NCBI RefSeq assembly: GCF_003076275.1
Contig: NZ_CP029064.1
Span: 4,072,001-4,136,000, forward strand
Source: Microbulbifer sp. A4B17
GTDB lineage: Bacteria > Pseudomonadota > Gammaproteobacteria > Pseudomonadales > Cellvibrionaceae
DNA: 64,000 bases
Direction of reading: 5' to 3'
The notes below the pieces were generated by a model, which saw only the letters and a list, made by a program, of their open reading frames with translations, made no database searches and had not been told where the DNA came from. A program made the translations under genes and the position numbers. Shown here in pieces: positions 11,174-21,704 of the stretch (positions are counted from its first letter, which is position 1; each line of letters starts with the position of its first letter).

Positions 11174-12679
11174 TTAAGCTTCTTCTTCGCCGCTGTCATC
11201 GGCAAACCAGGGCTCACGCGCTTTCATAATCAGCGCTGCAGCGCGCTCCTGGTCGAGACCTTCGATATCCAGCAGGTCATCAACGGCTTGCTCTGCCAGG
11301 TCTTCCATCGTGGCAATGCCACGGCTGGCCAGTTGGAATGCCAGCTGGCGTTCCATACCGTCCATATTTAACAGATCATCCTGGGGCTCGGACGCATCCA
11401 GTTTCTCTTCAGATGCCAGCGCCTGGGTCAACAGACTATCCTTGGCGCGGGCGCGCAGCTCTTCAGCGATATCCTCATCGAAACCCTCGATAGCGAGCAT
11501 TTCTTCGATGGGCACGTAAGCTACTTCTTCCAGAGAGGCGAAGCCCTCTTCAACCAGTACGCCAGCAACGTCTTCATCGATATCCAAGCGATCCATAAAC
11601 ACCTGCATGATGGAGCTGGACTCGGCTTCCTGCTTGCTCTGCCACTCGTCACTGCTCATGACATTAATCTGCCACTGTGTCAGTTCGGAGGCCAGGCGCA
11701 CATTCTGACCGCTGCGGCCAATAGCCATTGCGAGGTTTTCCTCTGCTACCGCCACATCCATGGAGCCGGTATCTTCGTCGACAACGATAGATTCAATTTC
11801 TGCTGGCGCCATTGCGTTGATCACGAACTGAGCGGGGTTCTCATCCCACAGTACGATATCTACGCGCTCACCAGACAGTTCGTTAGAAACCGCCTGAACA
11901 CGCGCTCCACGCATACCCACACAGGCTCCCACAGGATCGATACGGCCATCGTTGGTATTTACAGCGATTTTTGCACGCAGACCGGGGTCGCGGGCGGCAC
12001 CTTTAATTTCGATAACCTGCTCGGAAATTTCCGGCACTTCAATGCGGAACAGTTCGATAATCATTTCCGGGCAGGAGCGGCTCAGCATCAACTGAGGGCC
12101 GCGGGCTTCCGGCTGGATTTCCAACAGGATTGCGCGCACGCGATCGCCGAGTCGGAAAATTTCGCGGCCAACCAGCTGATCGCGGGGCAGGCGCGCTTCG
12201 GCGTTATTACCCAGGTCTACAGCGATAAAATCGCGGGTCACCTTCTTCACAGTGCCGCTAACCATCTCGCCGACGCGATCGCGGTACTCGTCTACAACCT
12301 TGGCGCGTTCGGCTTCACGTACCTTCTGTACGATGACCTGCTTTGCGGTCTGTGCGGCGATGCGGCCAAATTCTACATTTTCCACCTGTTCGCGGAAAAC
12401 GTCACCTGCTTTCAGGTCAGCATCTTTTTCGTGAGCTTCTTCCAGGGTGAACTGGGTACCCAACTCAGCCAAGACATCATCACCGACCACTTCCCAGCTG
12501 CGGAAAGTCTCGTAATCGCCTGAACGACGGTCAATGATAACCTCAATGGTTGAATCTTCGTCGTAGCGCTTCTTCGTGGCCGTTGCCAATGCCGCTTCGA
12601 TGGCCTGGAAAATAATCTCCTGGTCAACGCCCTTCTCGTTGGATACCGCCTCGGCTACCAGCAAGATCTCTTTGTTCAT
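11174..12679 (-). CDS. nusA: Transcription termination/antitermination factor NusA
   Basis: The [17 protein letters not shown] start at 12679 is preferred; an upstream in-frame start would only add five residues. The 501-residue protein has the RNA-polymerase-binding N-terminal domain, an S1 domain at about 130-200 ([18 protein letters not shown]), two KH domains at about 225-345 ([20 protein letters not shown]) and two acidic C-terminal repeats. It modulates pausing, termination and antitermination. It sits between rimP and infB. Confidence 0.98.
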   Translation of the reverse strand: MNKEILLVAEAVSNEKGVDQEIIFQAIEAALATATKKRYDEDSTIEVIIDRRSGDYETFRSWEVVGDDVLAELGTQFTLEEAHEKDADLKAGDVFREQVENVEFGRIAAQTAKQVIVQKVREAERAKVVDEYRDRVGEMVSGTVKKVTRDFIAVDLGNNAEARLPRDQLVGREIFRLGDRVRAILLEIQPEARGPQLMLSRSCPEMIIELFRIEVPEISEQVIEIKGAARDPGLRAKIAVNTNDGRIDPVGACVGMRGARVQAVSNELSGERVDIVLWDENPAQFVINAMAPAEIESIVVDEDTGSMDVAVAEENLAMAIGRSGQNVRLASELTQWQINVMSSDEWQSKQEAESSSIMQVFMDRLDIDEDVAGVLVEEGFASLEEVAYVPIEEMLAIEGFDEDIAEELRARAKDSLLTQALASEEKLDASEPQDDLLNMDGMERQLAFQLASRGIATMEDLAEQAVDDLLDIEGLDQERAAALIMKAREPWFADDSGEEEA

Positions 12680-12721
12680 GCAACTGTGCCTCAAAATCGC
12701 CTGAGCTCAGGCTCCTACAGG

Positions 12722-13186
12722 TTATTTGGTAAATTGGGGAATGATATTTGCTTTTTCGATACTGTCGATCGGCAAAAGGTATTCGTTTTCACTATCTACA
12801 CGCAGAACCACTTCATCACCCTCTACACCGGCCAGAAGTCCGCGCCACTTGCGCTGCCCATCCAGAGGCATACGCAGGCGCACTTCAATCTGGGCGCCAA
12901 TAAAGCGCTCGTACTGGGCCAGCTTATAAAGAGGGCGGTCGAGCCCTGGAGAAGAGACTTCAAGTGTGTACTTACTACTAATGGGATCTTCCACATCCAG
13001 TACAGCACTGGATTGGCGGCTCACTTTCTCGCAATCCTCAACGGAAATACCGTTTTCGGAGTCGATATAAATGCGCAGCAGCGCGTTGCGACCGTGGGTT
13101 TGGTACTCAATACCCCACAATTCACACCCCAGCGATGCCACCACCGGCGCCAGAAGCTCTTCCAGCAATTCGCGTTTGCTCGCCAT
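12722..13186 (-). CDS. rimP: Ribosome maturation factor RimP
   Basis: The start MASKRELLEELL at 13186 gives 154 residues, the usual RimP length. It contains GCELWGIEYQTHGRNALLRI and LEVSSPGLDRPLY, family hallmarks. RimP is needed for 30S assembly. It is the first protein gene of the nusA-infB operon, downstream of the initiator tRNA genes and two terminator hairpins. Confidence 0.97.
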   Translation of the reverse strand: MASKRELLEELLAPVVASLGCELWGIEYQTHGRNALLRIYIDSENGISVEDCEKVSRQSSAVLDVEDPISSKYTLEVSSPGLDRPLYKLAQYERFIGAQIEVRLRMPLDGQRKWRGLLAGVEGDEVVLRVDSENEYLLPIDSIEKANIIPQFTK

Positions 13187-13203
13187 TCTCGTCACCACAT
13201 ACA

Positions 13204-13224
13204 AAAAATGGGCCTACGGCCCAC
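13204..13224 (-). terminator. Terminator hairpin just upstream of rimP
   Basis: TGGGCC-TAC-GGCCCA is a perfect 6-bp stem followed on the minus strand by six T. It lies 18 bp before the rimP start, so transcription entering from the tRNA genes must read through it. This could act as an attenuator. Confidence 0.7.
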
Positions 13225-13259
13225 TTCGAAAAATACCTGCAACTTTTCTTGCAGATACG

Positions 13260-13281
13260 AAAAAGCCCCTGACGGGGCTTT
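13260..13281 (-). terminator. Terminator after the tRNA(fMet) cluster
   Basis: AAAGCCCC pairs with GGGGCTTT with a short loop, followed on the minus strand by a T-run. It ends the tRNA(fMet) transcription unit; E. coli also has termination with read-through between metY and rimP. Confidence 0.75.
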
Positions 13282-13322
13282 GACCGCACATTCGCGCAGT
13301 CAGTGTGCACGAATGCAAAATT

Positions 13323-13399
<77 letters not shown>

Positions 13400-13438
13400 A
13401 CAACGAAAGCGCAATCAAAGTTTTGCCCTAAGGCAAGT

Positions 13439-13515
<77 letters not shown>

Positions 13516-13553
13516 ACAACAAAAGCGCAATCAAATTTTTCCCTAAGGAAAAT

Positions 13554-13630
<77 letters not shown>

Positions 13631-13903
13631 ACAACTCCAAGAAACAAAGCCTGGTTGATCTTTGTTTCCCTGCGGCGGGACCAGCCCAACCACTCAAGAG
13701 GCTGCGCATTCTATTGGTGCTGATCCGGTGAGTCAAGCCGTAATTGGCATTTGTTTTCACCGATGGGTTAAAGACGTCTTTACCATCTCGCAGATCAGTA
13801 TAGAAAAGGAAGAAAATCCCGCAAGCGGGCAACTTCTATTACTTTCTTTTTTTCCTGCCCATTCATTCTTATTAAAAAACGAAGGCAGGCCACCATCTAT
13901 AAG

Positions 13904-15070
13904 CTAGCGGGTTAACTGGTGCACTATTGCTTTTCGAATAGGGGGGAAGCGATCACTGACTCGCAACACCATTTTGCGCAGCAACTTGGCCGGTAAGCGA
14001 TCGTCAGTAAATAAATCCACCACCCTATTAGTCCCAGAGTAAATCGGCTTGGATTCAACCCGGTGCAGCATCTGGTAACGGGCCAGGGCCCGAGTCAGCT
14101 TGGCTGGATTATATAGACGACTAACGCTATCCAGTTGGCGGGCCAAAGTATCCGCACCGGCTAAGCCCAAATTAAATCCATGTGCAGTCACTGGATGCAT
14201 CCCCACAGCGGCATCTCCCACCAAGGCAAAGCGCTCAGTGAAAAAGTGATGTGCGTATACCGCAACCAATGGATAACAGTGGCGCTCGCCAAAAGCTTTG
14301 ACACTGCCGAGCTGGGACGCACTTTCGCGAGATACGTGCCCGGCGAACTCATCATTACCCATCGCCATAATTTGGGCAGAGAGGCTGGCGGGAACAGTAA
14401 CCACGGCCGATGAAATATTTGGCTTGGGCAAAGGCAGCAGTGCCAGTGTCGAGCCGTAGCGGAAACACTCCCGGGCAATACCATCGTGGGGCAATGCGGT
14501 GCGTACAGGGCCAACAATCGCCACTCGGCCAAAGTCGCGCATATCGGCGCCAATGCCCGCCATGCGCCGCACTTCAGAAAAACGACTATCGGCCGCAACC
14601 ACCAGGGAAGCGCGCACGCCCTCCCCCTCTGCCAGCTCAAGATGACGCATAGCACCGCTCAATGTCATCCCGGTAACAGTTGAGTTATCAAGCAGCGCTA
14701 TATTCTCGGCCTCCAAAACTGTCTCATATAAGATTCGCCGGATCGCAGAGTTGGAGACAATAAAACCCAGGGGCCCCTTCTCTCCCGGGCTAAAGTGGAG
14801 TGTCGAAGGGGAATTGCCATCGACTACTTCGGCAGCATTTAGTGGACTGATCTCTTCCGGGGATAATCTCTGCCAGGCCCCCAGTTCTTGCAGCAGCTTG
14901 TAGGATTTGTGTGTCAGGGCAATCTCGCGACCATCGTCAACGGGAGCGGACAGCGCCGACTTATCCTGGCGCTCAATAATTACTACCTGACACCCTTTAC
15001 GGGCGAGCATCACCGCCAAGGAAAGCCCAGCCGGTCCAGCACCTACGATAGCTACATCGGACTCCGTCAT
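13904..15070 (-). CDS. UbiH/UbiM-type FAD-dependent aromatic hydroxylase
   Basis: The MTESDVAIVGAGPAGLSLAVM start at 15070 places the FAD Rossmann motif at the N-terminus. The 388-residue protein also shows the second FAD motif FALVGDAAVGMHPVTAHGFNLGL at about 275-297, typical of the UbiH/UbiF/VisC flavoprotein hydroxylases that modify the ubiquinone ring. Sequence features resemble the UbiM subgroup, but the ring position is not decidable by eye. It is the first protein gene beyond the tRNA(fMet) cluster and is divergent from the PhzF gene. Confidence 0.8.
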   Translation of the reverse strand: MTESDVAIVGAGPAGLSLAVMLARKGCQVVIIERQDKSALSAPVDDGREIALTHKSYKLLQELGAWQRLSPEEISPLNAAEVVDGNSPSTLHFSPGEKGPLGFIVSNSAIRRILYETVLEAENIALLDNSTVTGMTLSGAMRHLELAEGEGVRASLVVAADSRFSEVRRMAGIGADMRDFGRVAIVGPVRTALPHDGIARECFRYGSTLALLPLPKPNISSAVVTVPASLSAQIMAMGNDEFAGHVSRESASQLGSVKAFGERHCYPLVAVYAHHFFTERFALVGDAAVGMHPVTAHGFNLGLAGADTLARQLDSVSRLYNPAKLTRALARYQMLHRVESKPIYSGTNRVVDLFTDDRLPAKLLRKMVLRVSDRFPPIRKAIVHQLTR

Positions 15071-15134
15071 TTTCACACCCCTGATTTGCACGCAACAAAT
15101 ACAAGTCACTCTATTGACTTACACCCGGGATAAA

Positions 15135-15148
15135 CTGATCCAGATCAG
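15135..15148. promoter_or_regulatory. Palindrome between the divergent ubiM-like and phzF-like genes
   Basis: CTGATC-CA-GATCAG is a perfect 6-bp dyad in the 195-bp divergent spacer. A regulator binding here could control both genes. No regulator is encoded nearby, so this is only a candidate operator. Confidence 0.3.
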
Positions 15149-15265
15149 GTTAAAGCCAATCCCAAGCTGCTCTACAGAGGTATAAAATGGTGAACTTTAG
15201 GAGTATAAGATATCAATCCCGCCACCAGCGCTCCCGAAAAAACTGGAGCACCATGGAGCTCAAAT

Positions 15266-16057
15266 ATGGAACTTAAAATTCATTTTATTAACGCATTTAC
15301 CGACAAAGTCTTTCACGGAAATTCAGCCGGAGTTGTTGTTACTGAGGATTGGCTGGATGAAAATTTAATGCAGTCCATCGCCGCAGAAAATAATCTTTCC
15401 GAAACCGCTTTCCTGGTAAAACGCCCAGACGCCAGTTATAAAATTCGCTGGTTTTCACCGTTAACGGAAATTGATTTTTGTGGTCATGCCACCCTGGCCT
15501 CAGCCCATGTTCTTTTTTCTCAAAACCCTCAATGCGAGCAACTCCAGTTCCATGCGACCGCTGTGGGAAAAATGACAATAAACCGAGGAGAAAATGGAAT
15601 TATTTCCATGGACTTCCCACGAAGGGAGCCGCAGCCTGTAGATCGCATACCACCGGAATTACTGGAGGGGCTTTCAATAACACCGACCCAGGTGTTACTT
15701 AACAACCAAGCTTACTTTGCCATCTACGATAGTGAGCGAGAGGTATTAGATGTACAGCAGGATGCGAGCAGCCTGCGAAAGCTCGCCCCCTACGATGTGG
15801 TCGTCACGGCAAAATCCGATAAGTACGATTTTATCTCCCGATACTTCTGGCCATCCAATGGTGGTGCCGAAGATCCGGTGACCGGCTCTATTCACACAGG
15901 GCTCGCCCCTTATTGGTCGCAAATTCTGGATAAGAAAGAGTTGATCGCCTATCAGGCCTCCACGCGCGGCGGCCTGATGAATTGCACTATCGCCGGGAAC
16001 AGGGTCATTATCTCAGGCAAAGCAGTACCCTACCTTGAAGGCACAATACAGGTATAA
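15266..16057 (+). CDS. PhzF-family isomerase/epimerase
   Basis: A 263-residue member of the PhzF (diaminopimelate-epimerase fold) family. Hallmarks are INAFTDKVFHGNSAGVVV at the start, the catalytic glutamate in AENNLSETAF near residue 45, and EIDFCGHATLASAHV near 70-84. A later GGAEDPVTGSIHTGLAPYW segment closes the active site. PhzF itself isomerises a phenazine precursor, but no phenazine genes are present, so the substrate is unknown. A GGAG motif precedes the start. A GFA-family gene follows 40 bp later on the same strand. Confidence 0.9.
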   Translation: MELKIHFINAFTDKVFHGNSAGVVVTEDWLDENLMQSIAAENNLSETAFLVKRPDASYKIRWFSPLTEIDFCGHATLASAHVLFSQNPQCEQLQFHATAVGKMTINRGENGIISMDFPRREPQPVDRIPPELLEGLSITPTQVLLNNQAYFAIYDSEREVLDVQQDASSLRKLAPYDVVVTAKSDKYDFISRYFWPSNGGAEDPVTGSIHTGLAPYWSQILDKKELIAYQASTRGGLMNCTIAGNRVIISGKAVPYLEGTIQV

Positions 16058-16096
16058 ACAATAAACCGCATATCTACTGAAAGGAAGCTAGGACTG

Positions 16097-16519
16097 ATGA
16101 ACAAAACAGGATCCTGCCTTTGTGGCACCGCACGCTACGAGATCGACGGAGACTTTGAGGGCTTTTTTCTCTGCCACTGCGGCTACTGCCGTAAGGACAC
16201 CGGCTCTGCCCACGCCGCCACTTTATTTTCCTCTACAGCTAAGCTCAAGTGGATGGCCGGTAGTGAGGCCAGCAAAATTTTTAAACTGGCAGGAACCCGA
16301 CACAGTAAAAGTTTTTGTACAGAGTGTGGCTCGGCCCTGCCACTGGAGGATAAAGAACTCGGACACCTGGCAGTCCCAGCCGGTAGCCTGGACAGCCCGA
16401 TAGAAATAAAACCTAACGCCCATATTTTTATGGCCAGTAAAGCCGAGTGGGATCAGGATCTTGAAGGAATTCCACGAGTTGATACCTTTCCACAAATGGA
16501 CAAGGTCGATTCAGATTAG
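16097..16519 (+). CDS. GFA-family zinc-binding protein
   Basis: A 140-residue protein with the zinc cysteines of the GFA fold: GSCLCGTARYE near residue 6, CHCGYCRKDTGSAHA near 27, and FCTECGSALP near 74. It shares the fold, but little sequence, with the GFA gene at 2.8 kb. It likely forms an operon with the PhzF gene 40 bp upstream. Reaction unknown. Confidence 0.85.
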   Translation: MNKTGSCLCGTARYEIDGDFEGFFLCHCGYCRKDTGSAHAATLFSSTAKLKWMAGSEASKIFKLAGTRHSKSFCTECGSALPLEDKELGHLAVPAGSLDSPIEIKPNAHIFMASKAEWDQDLEGIPRVDTFPQMDKVDSD

Positions 16520-16525
16520 AATCAC

Positions 16526-16561
16526 AGTCCCGCAGCTGCCATAACTGTTAACAGCGGGACT
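16526..16561. terminator. Hairpin between the convergent GFA and nnrS genes
   Basis: AGTCCCGC pairs with GCGGGACT in the 54-bp gap between two convergent genes. It can serve as a terminator for both directions, though T-runs are short. Confidence 0.65.
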
Positions 16562-16573
16562 GGATAAAAACTC

Positions 16574-17734
16574 TTAGCCGGGATGACCATCAACACGAGG
16601 CTGGAATAACACTGGAGTGTAATACAGTAGGAAAAGTGTATAACCGATCACCCAGGCAATAATTGCAGCTAGAAAGCCGCTCGGGGCGGGTGCCCAAAAA
16701 ACACGTGCGAGCGCGGACAACGCCAGAGCTATAAAAGCCAAAGGCATCAAGCGAGGCGCCTTCAGTATTCGGCCGGTATGACCGAGGCTGACACGGCTGG
16801 TCATCGATAAAATCAACCCACCGATACCACCAACGGCAAAAGCGTGTAAGGCAGGGCTCTGCCAGGAGGGCGCAATTTTGCTCCACGCCAGAGCGGCCAG
16901 GAAACAACCCAAAATAACCAGCCAATAACTCACATGCAGGGACCAAACCATAGGTTCTGACCATATTTTGCTGGGGTGCCAACGCGCCACGCGAATCACC
17001 TGCAAAATACCCAGGAAGCAAGCAAAAAAGGCCCAAACCATTTGTGGCAAACCAATAACCACAGACAGCAATAAGCCTACTGCAGAAACATGGGTACCCC
17101 ACTCCACAGCCGGCAGCTTATCCTTGGGACTCAAATGGAAGCGGCGCGCAGTAAAGAATGGGATAACACGCCCGCCAATCACCAGAATAATTGCAGTCAC
17201 CAGCAGTAGAGCCAGCAAGGCAATGCGGCTCTGAGCAGCCGGCACCAGCCAATGACTGGCCGATAAAGCAGCAAACATCAGCATCGCTGGCAAGACAAAC
17301 ATATTCCGCCACTGCTTGGTTCTCAGCACCCGGGCTCCAAGCAAGAAGGCTGAGAACAGGAAAAAGGACACTTCAGCAATCACCGGCATCCAGATAGGGA
17401 CTGCCGCCAACAGGTAGCCCAGACGAGCCAAGAGCCACAAGCCGACCAAAGCAATAAGCTGGGTTCCCTTTGGAGAGGGTATACCTGTCCAGGTTTGCAT
17501 GGCTGTTCCCAGGAATCCCACCACAACAGTAGCCGCGAAGCCGAACAGCATCTCATGGGAGTGCCAGACTACTCCCATACGAAATGCCGGCATTTGCCAA
17601 CCGAGCAGCTGCCCCTGCCAGATCACCAGGGCAACCATACTCCACAGGGCCGCCCCCCAGAAAAAGGGGCGAAACGGCATACGCCAGATAGGTGCAATAG
17701 ACTCCGCACGCGCGCGGTCAACAATAGGTATCAA
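16574..17734 (-). CDS. nnrS: NnrS-family haem- and copper-containing membrane protein
   Basis: A 386-residue protein with about 12 membrane helices. The conserved WHSHEMLFGFA segment near residue 57 carries the histidines of NnrS. NnrS proteins are linked to nitric oxide tolerance and are usually controlled by NO- or oxygen-sensing regulators of the FNR/CRP class. The start is a TTG nine bases after AAGGAG; a nearby ATG is in the wrong frame. No denitrification genes are close, so the role in NO stress is inferred from the family. Confidence 0.88.
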   Translation of the reverse strand: MIPIVDRARAESIAPIWRMPFRPFFWGAALWSMVALVIWQGQLLGWQMPAFRMGVVWHSHEMLFGFAATVVVGFLGTAMQTWTGIPSPKGTQLIALVGLWLLARLGYLLAAVPIWMPVIAEVSFFLFSAFLLGARVLRTKQWRNMFVLPAMLMFAALSASHWLVPAAQSRIALLALLLVTAIILVIGGRVIPFFTARRFHLSPKDKLPAVEWGTHVSAVGLLLSVVIGLPQMVWAFFACFLGILQVIRVARWHPSKIWSEPMVWSLHVSYWLVILGCFLAALAWSKIAPSWQSPALHAFAVGGIGGLILSMTSRVSLGHTGRILKAPRLMPLAFIALALSALARVFWAPAPSGFLAAIIAWVIGYTLFLLYYTPVLFQPRVDGHPG

Positions 17735-18167
17735 AATCCATTCTCCTTACCAACTACGGGAGAGCCAGGCTCCCTACTCAAATAATTCGCAGTACAAGAC
17801 CACCCCGACAGGCCTGCTTTGTTTGGAGAATCAAAGGCGTCCTATAAAAAGCAGGACACAGAGGTTTTATCTGTCCGGCGGCGCCGCTAGCTAAGCGGAA
17901 GCACCGACTTTTCAGTCATCCGCATCAGTGCGGGATATCGCCCGAGATTCCATTTCCAGGGATTGGGAAAGAACCCTATTCTTACTCAATTAACAAAAAT
18001 AGTTAACAAAAAAATGAGCAGTCTGTGAATTAATCTCTTCGTAGCGAGAAAATTTTTATCCGTGTAAAGGAGAAACAAAAACCCCATATTTTATAGGGTT
18101 ATTTCCATTATTTAGAGGGATAAAGTGTGACAGAGATGAAGTGCACTTGAAGTATCGCACAGGCCTG
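17735..18167. other. Intergenic region upstream of nnrS
   Basis: This 433-bp gap separates nnrS from the end of the MFS gene. It is AT-rich at 17980-18120. I looked for an FNR/NnrR-type dyad and saw no convincing one, and no coding sequence is apparent. Confidence 0.4.
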
Positions 18168-19547
18168 CTATTTCTGGGAAGTACTTCCCTTCACAAAAAG
18201 CAAACTCACGATGAGTGCTGCAGCGGCCAAACATGCATTGACCGTAAATGCCCGATCAATTCCTTCAGACAGCTCCGGAGCCATTGCCACAACAGTTGTG
18301 TTCATTGCCAGTCCAATAGCTCCACCAACAATTTGGAACATGTAAATTAATGCCGCCGCTAAACTTGCCCTAGCGGGCCCCAATACAGTAACAGCAGTAG
18401 TCGTTATGGTGGGAAAATACAAACCCAAGCCCACACCTAAAACAAGCATCCCCGGAACCAGGTGAAGATATCGATCGTGGATAATTAACCCGGAGAGCAA
18501 AAACATTCCAAACCCTAAAAAAAGGGCTGCGGCAGCTAAAATCATTTTGGCCCCCATAACTTCATAAAGCCATCCCGCGATATAAGATACCACCGCATAG
18601 GTAACCATAACCGGCAGCAAACCGGCACCGGACCACACCGCAGAAAAGCTCAATTCCTTAATCAGGAACTGGGGTATATAGAGGAGCATAGATACGAAAG
18701 TGACCGATAAAAATAATGTAACTAAAGCAATACTAAAGAAGTGCCAATTGCTAGCTACGTCTGATGGAATAAGCGGATCCGAGCGGGTGTGGGGCTCTAT
18801 CCAGGCAAACATTAGAAAAAATAAAACTGAAGTTACAAAGAGTCCGATAACTAACGGGCTTCCAAAGCCTACATCAATAACAAAATCCAGAGACAGCATT
18901 AGTGCTAAAAGGCTAATAGATAGGGAAACCATCCCCAAGTAGTCGACTTTTTTATTTCTTTCGGCCGGCTTATCAGCTTCAATAACTTTCCAGCCGACTA
19001 ACATCGCCGCCAAAGCAATAGGAAAGTTAATAAAAAATATCCAGCGCCAACTGAAAAAATCTGTAAAAAACCCACCCAGCAATGGACCAACTGAATTTGC
19101 AAAACCACATACGGTCATTATCAAACCACCCGCTTGCCCCGCCCTGTCTTCTGGCATAATCTGGTAAGTCATTCCAAGAACAGCAGGCCACATCAGGGCA
19201 CCACCAACCCCCATCAATGCCCTACTTCCTAGCAACATCCACTCATTTACCGCAAGACCACCCATAACAGAAAAGAACACAAAGATTGAAGTTCCAATAA
19301 AGAAAAGACGACGCCGACCAAACATATCCGCCAAACGTCCGCCCGTAACAATAAGAATACCAAACACCAGGGCATAACCATTTAGCACCCACTGAAGAGT
19401 GGAGATATCAGCATTAAAATGCTTTTCCATTGCGGGAATAGCAACAGAGAAGGCGGTAAAATCATTGGCCACCAAAAATACAGCAAACGACAAGGCTGTC
19501 AGGCCAATTATCTGTGATCTGGATAGCGGGGTCTTTGAGACTGCCAT
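18168..19547 (-). CDS. DHA2-type MFS drug exporter
   Basis: A 459-residue protein with about 14 membrane helices, in the EmrB/QacA (DHA2) family of proton-coupled exporters. Motif A is visible as GGRLADMFGRRRLFFIG near residue 69-85 and motif C as CGFANSVGPLLGGFF near 146. Substrates are unknown. It has no adaptor (EmrA-like) or regulator gene beside it. Confidence 0.88.
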   Translation of the reverse strand: MAVSKTPLSRSQIIGLTALSFAVFLVANDFTAFSVAIPAMEKHFNADISTLQWVLNGYALVFGILIVTGGRLADMFGRRRLFFIGTSIFVFFSVMGGLAVNEWMLLGSRALMGVGGALMWPAVLGMTYQIMPEDRAGQAGGLIMTVCGFANSVGPLLGGFFTDFFSWRWIFFINFPIALAAMLVGWKVIEADKPAERNKKVDYLGMVSLSISLLALMLSLDFVIDVGFGSPLVIGLFVTSVLFFLMFAWIEPHTRSDPLIPSDVASNWHFFSIALVTLFLSVTFVSMLLYIPQFLIKELSFSAVWSGAGLLPVMVTYAVVSYIAGWLYEVMGAKMILAAAALFLGFGMFLLSGLIIHDRYLHLVPGMLVLGVGLGLYFPTITTTAVTVLGPARASLAAALIYMFQIVGGAIGLAMNTTVVAMAPELSEGIDRAFTVNACLAAAALIVSLLFVKGSTSQK

Positions 19548-20140
19548 ATAAACAGGACTTCAAATTTTATAAACGCAGTACCTGAAATAGAAGCTTGGAC
19601 CAATTAGATCTAAACCGCTAGAATTTTTAGCGTGCATTCTTTAACAGCCATACTAACGATAACTTCCTACAGACTTTATTACTAGTATTTGAGTGCTTTT
19701 ATCCTATACAACTAACAACGCCTATTGGCAATACTATTTTCAACAAATTAGGACTAGATATTATCGACACCTGTTTTTACGTGTCATTATCATTTTTTAA
19801 ATGAGGCAAACCGCCGGCATGAAGACAGTAGGAACAAGCACAAAATTTTTTGAGTCATGGAGGTATTACTCAAAGATAAATTAAGGATCACTGCCCAGGC
19901 ATAGCCAAGTATTAATGCCAACAATAATGGCTTGGAGCCAGTGCAAGCAAGCAGTCTCACTACTTCCTCCCATCATTCAGGGCTGATCAAGTTAACCCTG
20001 TACTTTCCCTACATAACTGGCAGCAGTTTGCCAGGACACACTGACAGCAGGTATCAATATAGATTTCATCTGCGAAATATAGGAGTTTTTCTGTCTCCAA
20101 TCAGCAGCCATAAATAGCCAATTGAAATATAGGAATATTT
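19548..20140. other. Intergenic region before the curlin-repeat cluster
   Basis: This 593-bp AT-rich stretch lies between the MFS exporter and the first curlin remnant. No gene was recognised; the short open frame near 19.9 kb has no family features. It presumably held the promoter of the decayed curlin genes. Confidence 0.4.
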
Positions 20141-20302
20141 GTGAAAATCATCCTGTTAACGATCACTTATTCTTCCCTAGAAATTACTGACTTAGCACAA
20201 GCAGACAGTACCTATCTTATCTATCAAGCGGGCACTGGCAATACTGTAATGGGGGGGGCAAAGTGATCCAACAATTATTAAGAACTTTTTACAGAAACAG
20301 TA
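20141..20302 (+). pseudogene. Remnant of a curlin-repeat protein, N-terminal part
   Basis: A GTG start begins a signal-peptide-like segment ending in LAQADSTYLIYQAGTGNT, which matches the start of the curlin genes that follow. A run of eight G at 20251-20258 shifts the frame. In the other frame QSDPTI follows, which is the conserved motif found after the first repeat in the intact paralogs. Only about one repeat survives before the next paralog begins. Confidence 0.7.
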
Positions 20303-20396
20303 AAAACTGAAAAAAACGAAGTAATAGTGATCCGCAAATCTAATCATTCAGGAACTTCAGTCCCAACTTAACTGCAATTTGTAAAGGAGTTTATCC

Positions 20397-21704
20397 GTGA
20401 TAAATTAAATCCATTATCACTGGACTGTCAACTCTAGCCATGATACAGGTAGCACAGGCCAGTAATACTTATATTGTCAACCAAACCGGCAACGGCAACA
20501 CTGCTATGGGAGACCAAAGTGACCCCACCGTTACAAATAACCTGATCGTACAAACCCAGAATGGTGATAACAACACCGCAGAGGCGGAACAGATCATTAA
20601 CAGCAGTGATGGCGTGATTATTCAGATCTAGTTTGGAGATGGAAACTTAGCCACAGCAAGCCAGGAGGATAGTACTGGCACAACGCTGACAACCTTACAA
20701 ATGGGTAATACTAACGAAGTTACATCCAGTATGCTTGGTGACTCTAATAACACCAACTTTGTCTCCCAAACCGGTGACATAAATTTCACTGAGACTGTAA
20801 ATTTTAACTCCAGTTTAAATAGCACAAATATCGTTCAGATTGGTACTGATAATCAATCTGCAGCTTCTCATTTCAATAATTCAAATAATAATTCCATATT
20901 TATTAGCCAGGATGGATCTCAAAATATTGGTTCTGCATCTGCAAGCCTTAATACAAACAACACACCTCCCTAGTTTTACAAACTGGATCACTTAACAACG
21001 GTGGAATTTCCCAGTTCGACAACTCTGACTTTATGACAAGTACAGCTATTCAAAACGGCAATGATAATTTGGGGGGAACCAGTAATTCAAACAGTAGTTT
21101 TGGTAGTACTTTTATTAATCAGATCGGGAACTCAAACCTTGGAGGCTCAAGCCAACTTGACAGTACACAAAGCCATTCGTTTTCCCAGCAAATAGGGAAT
21201 GATAATTTAGTAGGTGGTGTGCAGGCAATTTCAAGTTCCAATGTAATCGGCTCTGCGGCCCAAATCGGCGATCAAAATATTATTGGAGGTATGGGCCATT
21301 TTTCCAGTAGCAACGGTACCGTAGAGGTCACTCAGATAGGCATTGCTAACGATGCAGTTGCTTTTCAAATTATGAGCGACTCAGGGATGTTAACGCTTTT
21401 TCAGACTGGCCAGCAAAATATAGCAACAGCTTCCCAGACAGGATTATCAAACACCCTCCTGGGGACACAAGAGGGCATGCAAAATTTGCTCTCCACTATT
21501 CAGGATGGTGACTTAATCTCTGCCGACACAAACCAAAGTGGTATGCTTAATGAAATCGATCTTAATCAGGCCGGCATGAGTAGTATGGCAGCGCTAACAC
21601 AAATTGGTAATAATAATTTACTACAAGCCATGCAAACAAATCTCTCAGCCTCAGCCACCGTGACACAGCTTGGAGACAACAATACCGGAAACATTATGCA
21701 ATAG
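20397..21704 (+). pseudogene. Curlin-repeat secreted protein, broken
   Basis: The sequence encodes a signal peptide (LSTLAMIQVAQA) and then about 18 repeats of the curlin type QxGxxNxAxxxQ, ending in QLGDNNTGNIMQ. At least three lesions are visible. The frame breaks right after the GTG start; an in-frame TAG at 20629-20631 replaces an expected Gln codon; and a frameshift lies near 20970. A Shine-Dalgarno AAGGAG precedes the start. Curlin repeats form amyloid-like beta-solenoids outside the cell. No csg secretion genes are nearby. Confidence 0.85.

Noticed and set aside
13631..13903. Duplicate of the tRNA(Leu) 3' end as attachment site near tRNA(fMet)
   Set aside because: No match to TGGTGCCCAGGGCGGG was seen near this end, so no attachment repeat is claimed.
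15120..15175. TPP-riboswitch-like sequence (AACCTGATCTGGAT on the minus strand)
   Set aside because: Only one short part resembles the thi-box, the CTGAGA part is missing and no thiamine gene follows. The CTGATC-CA-GATCAG palindrome explains the similarity.
19932..20117. Small open frame before the curlin cluster
   Set aside because: No ribosome-binding site, no family features and AT-rich surroundings.
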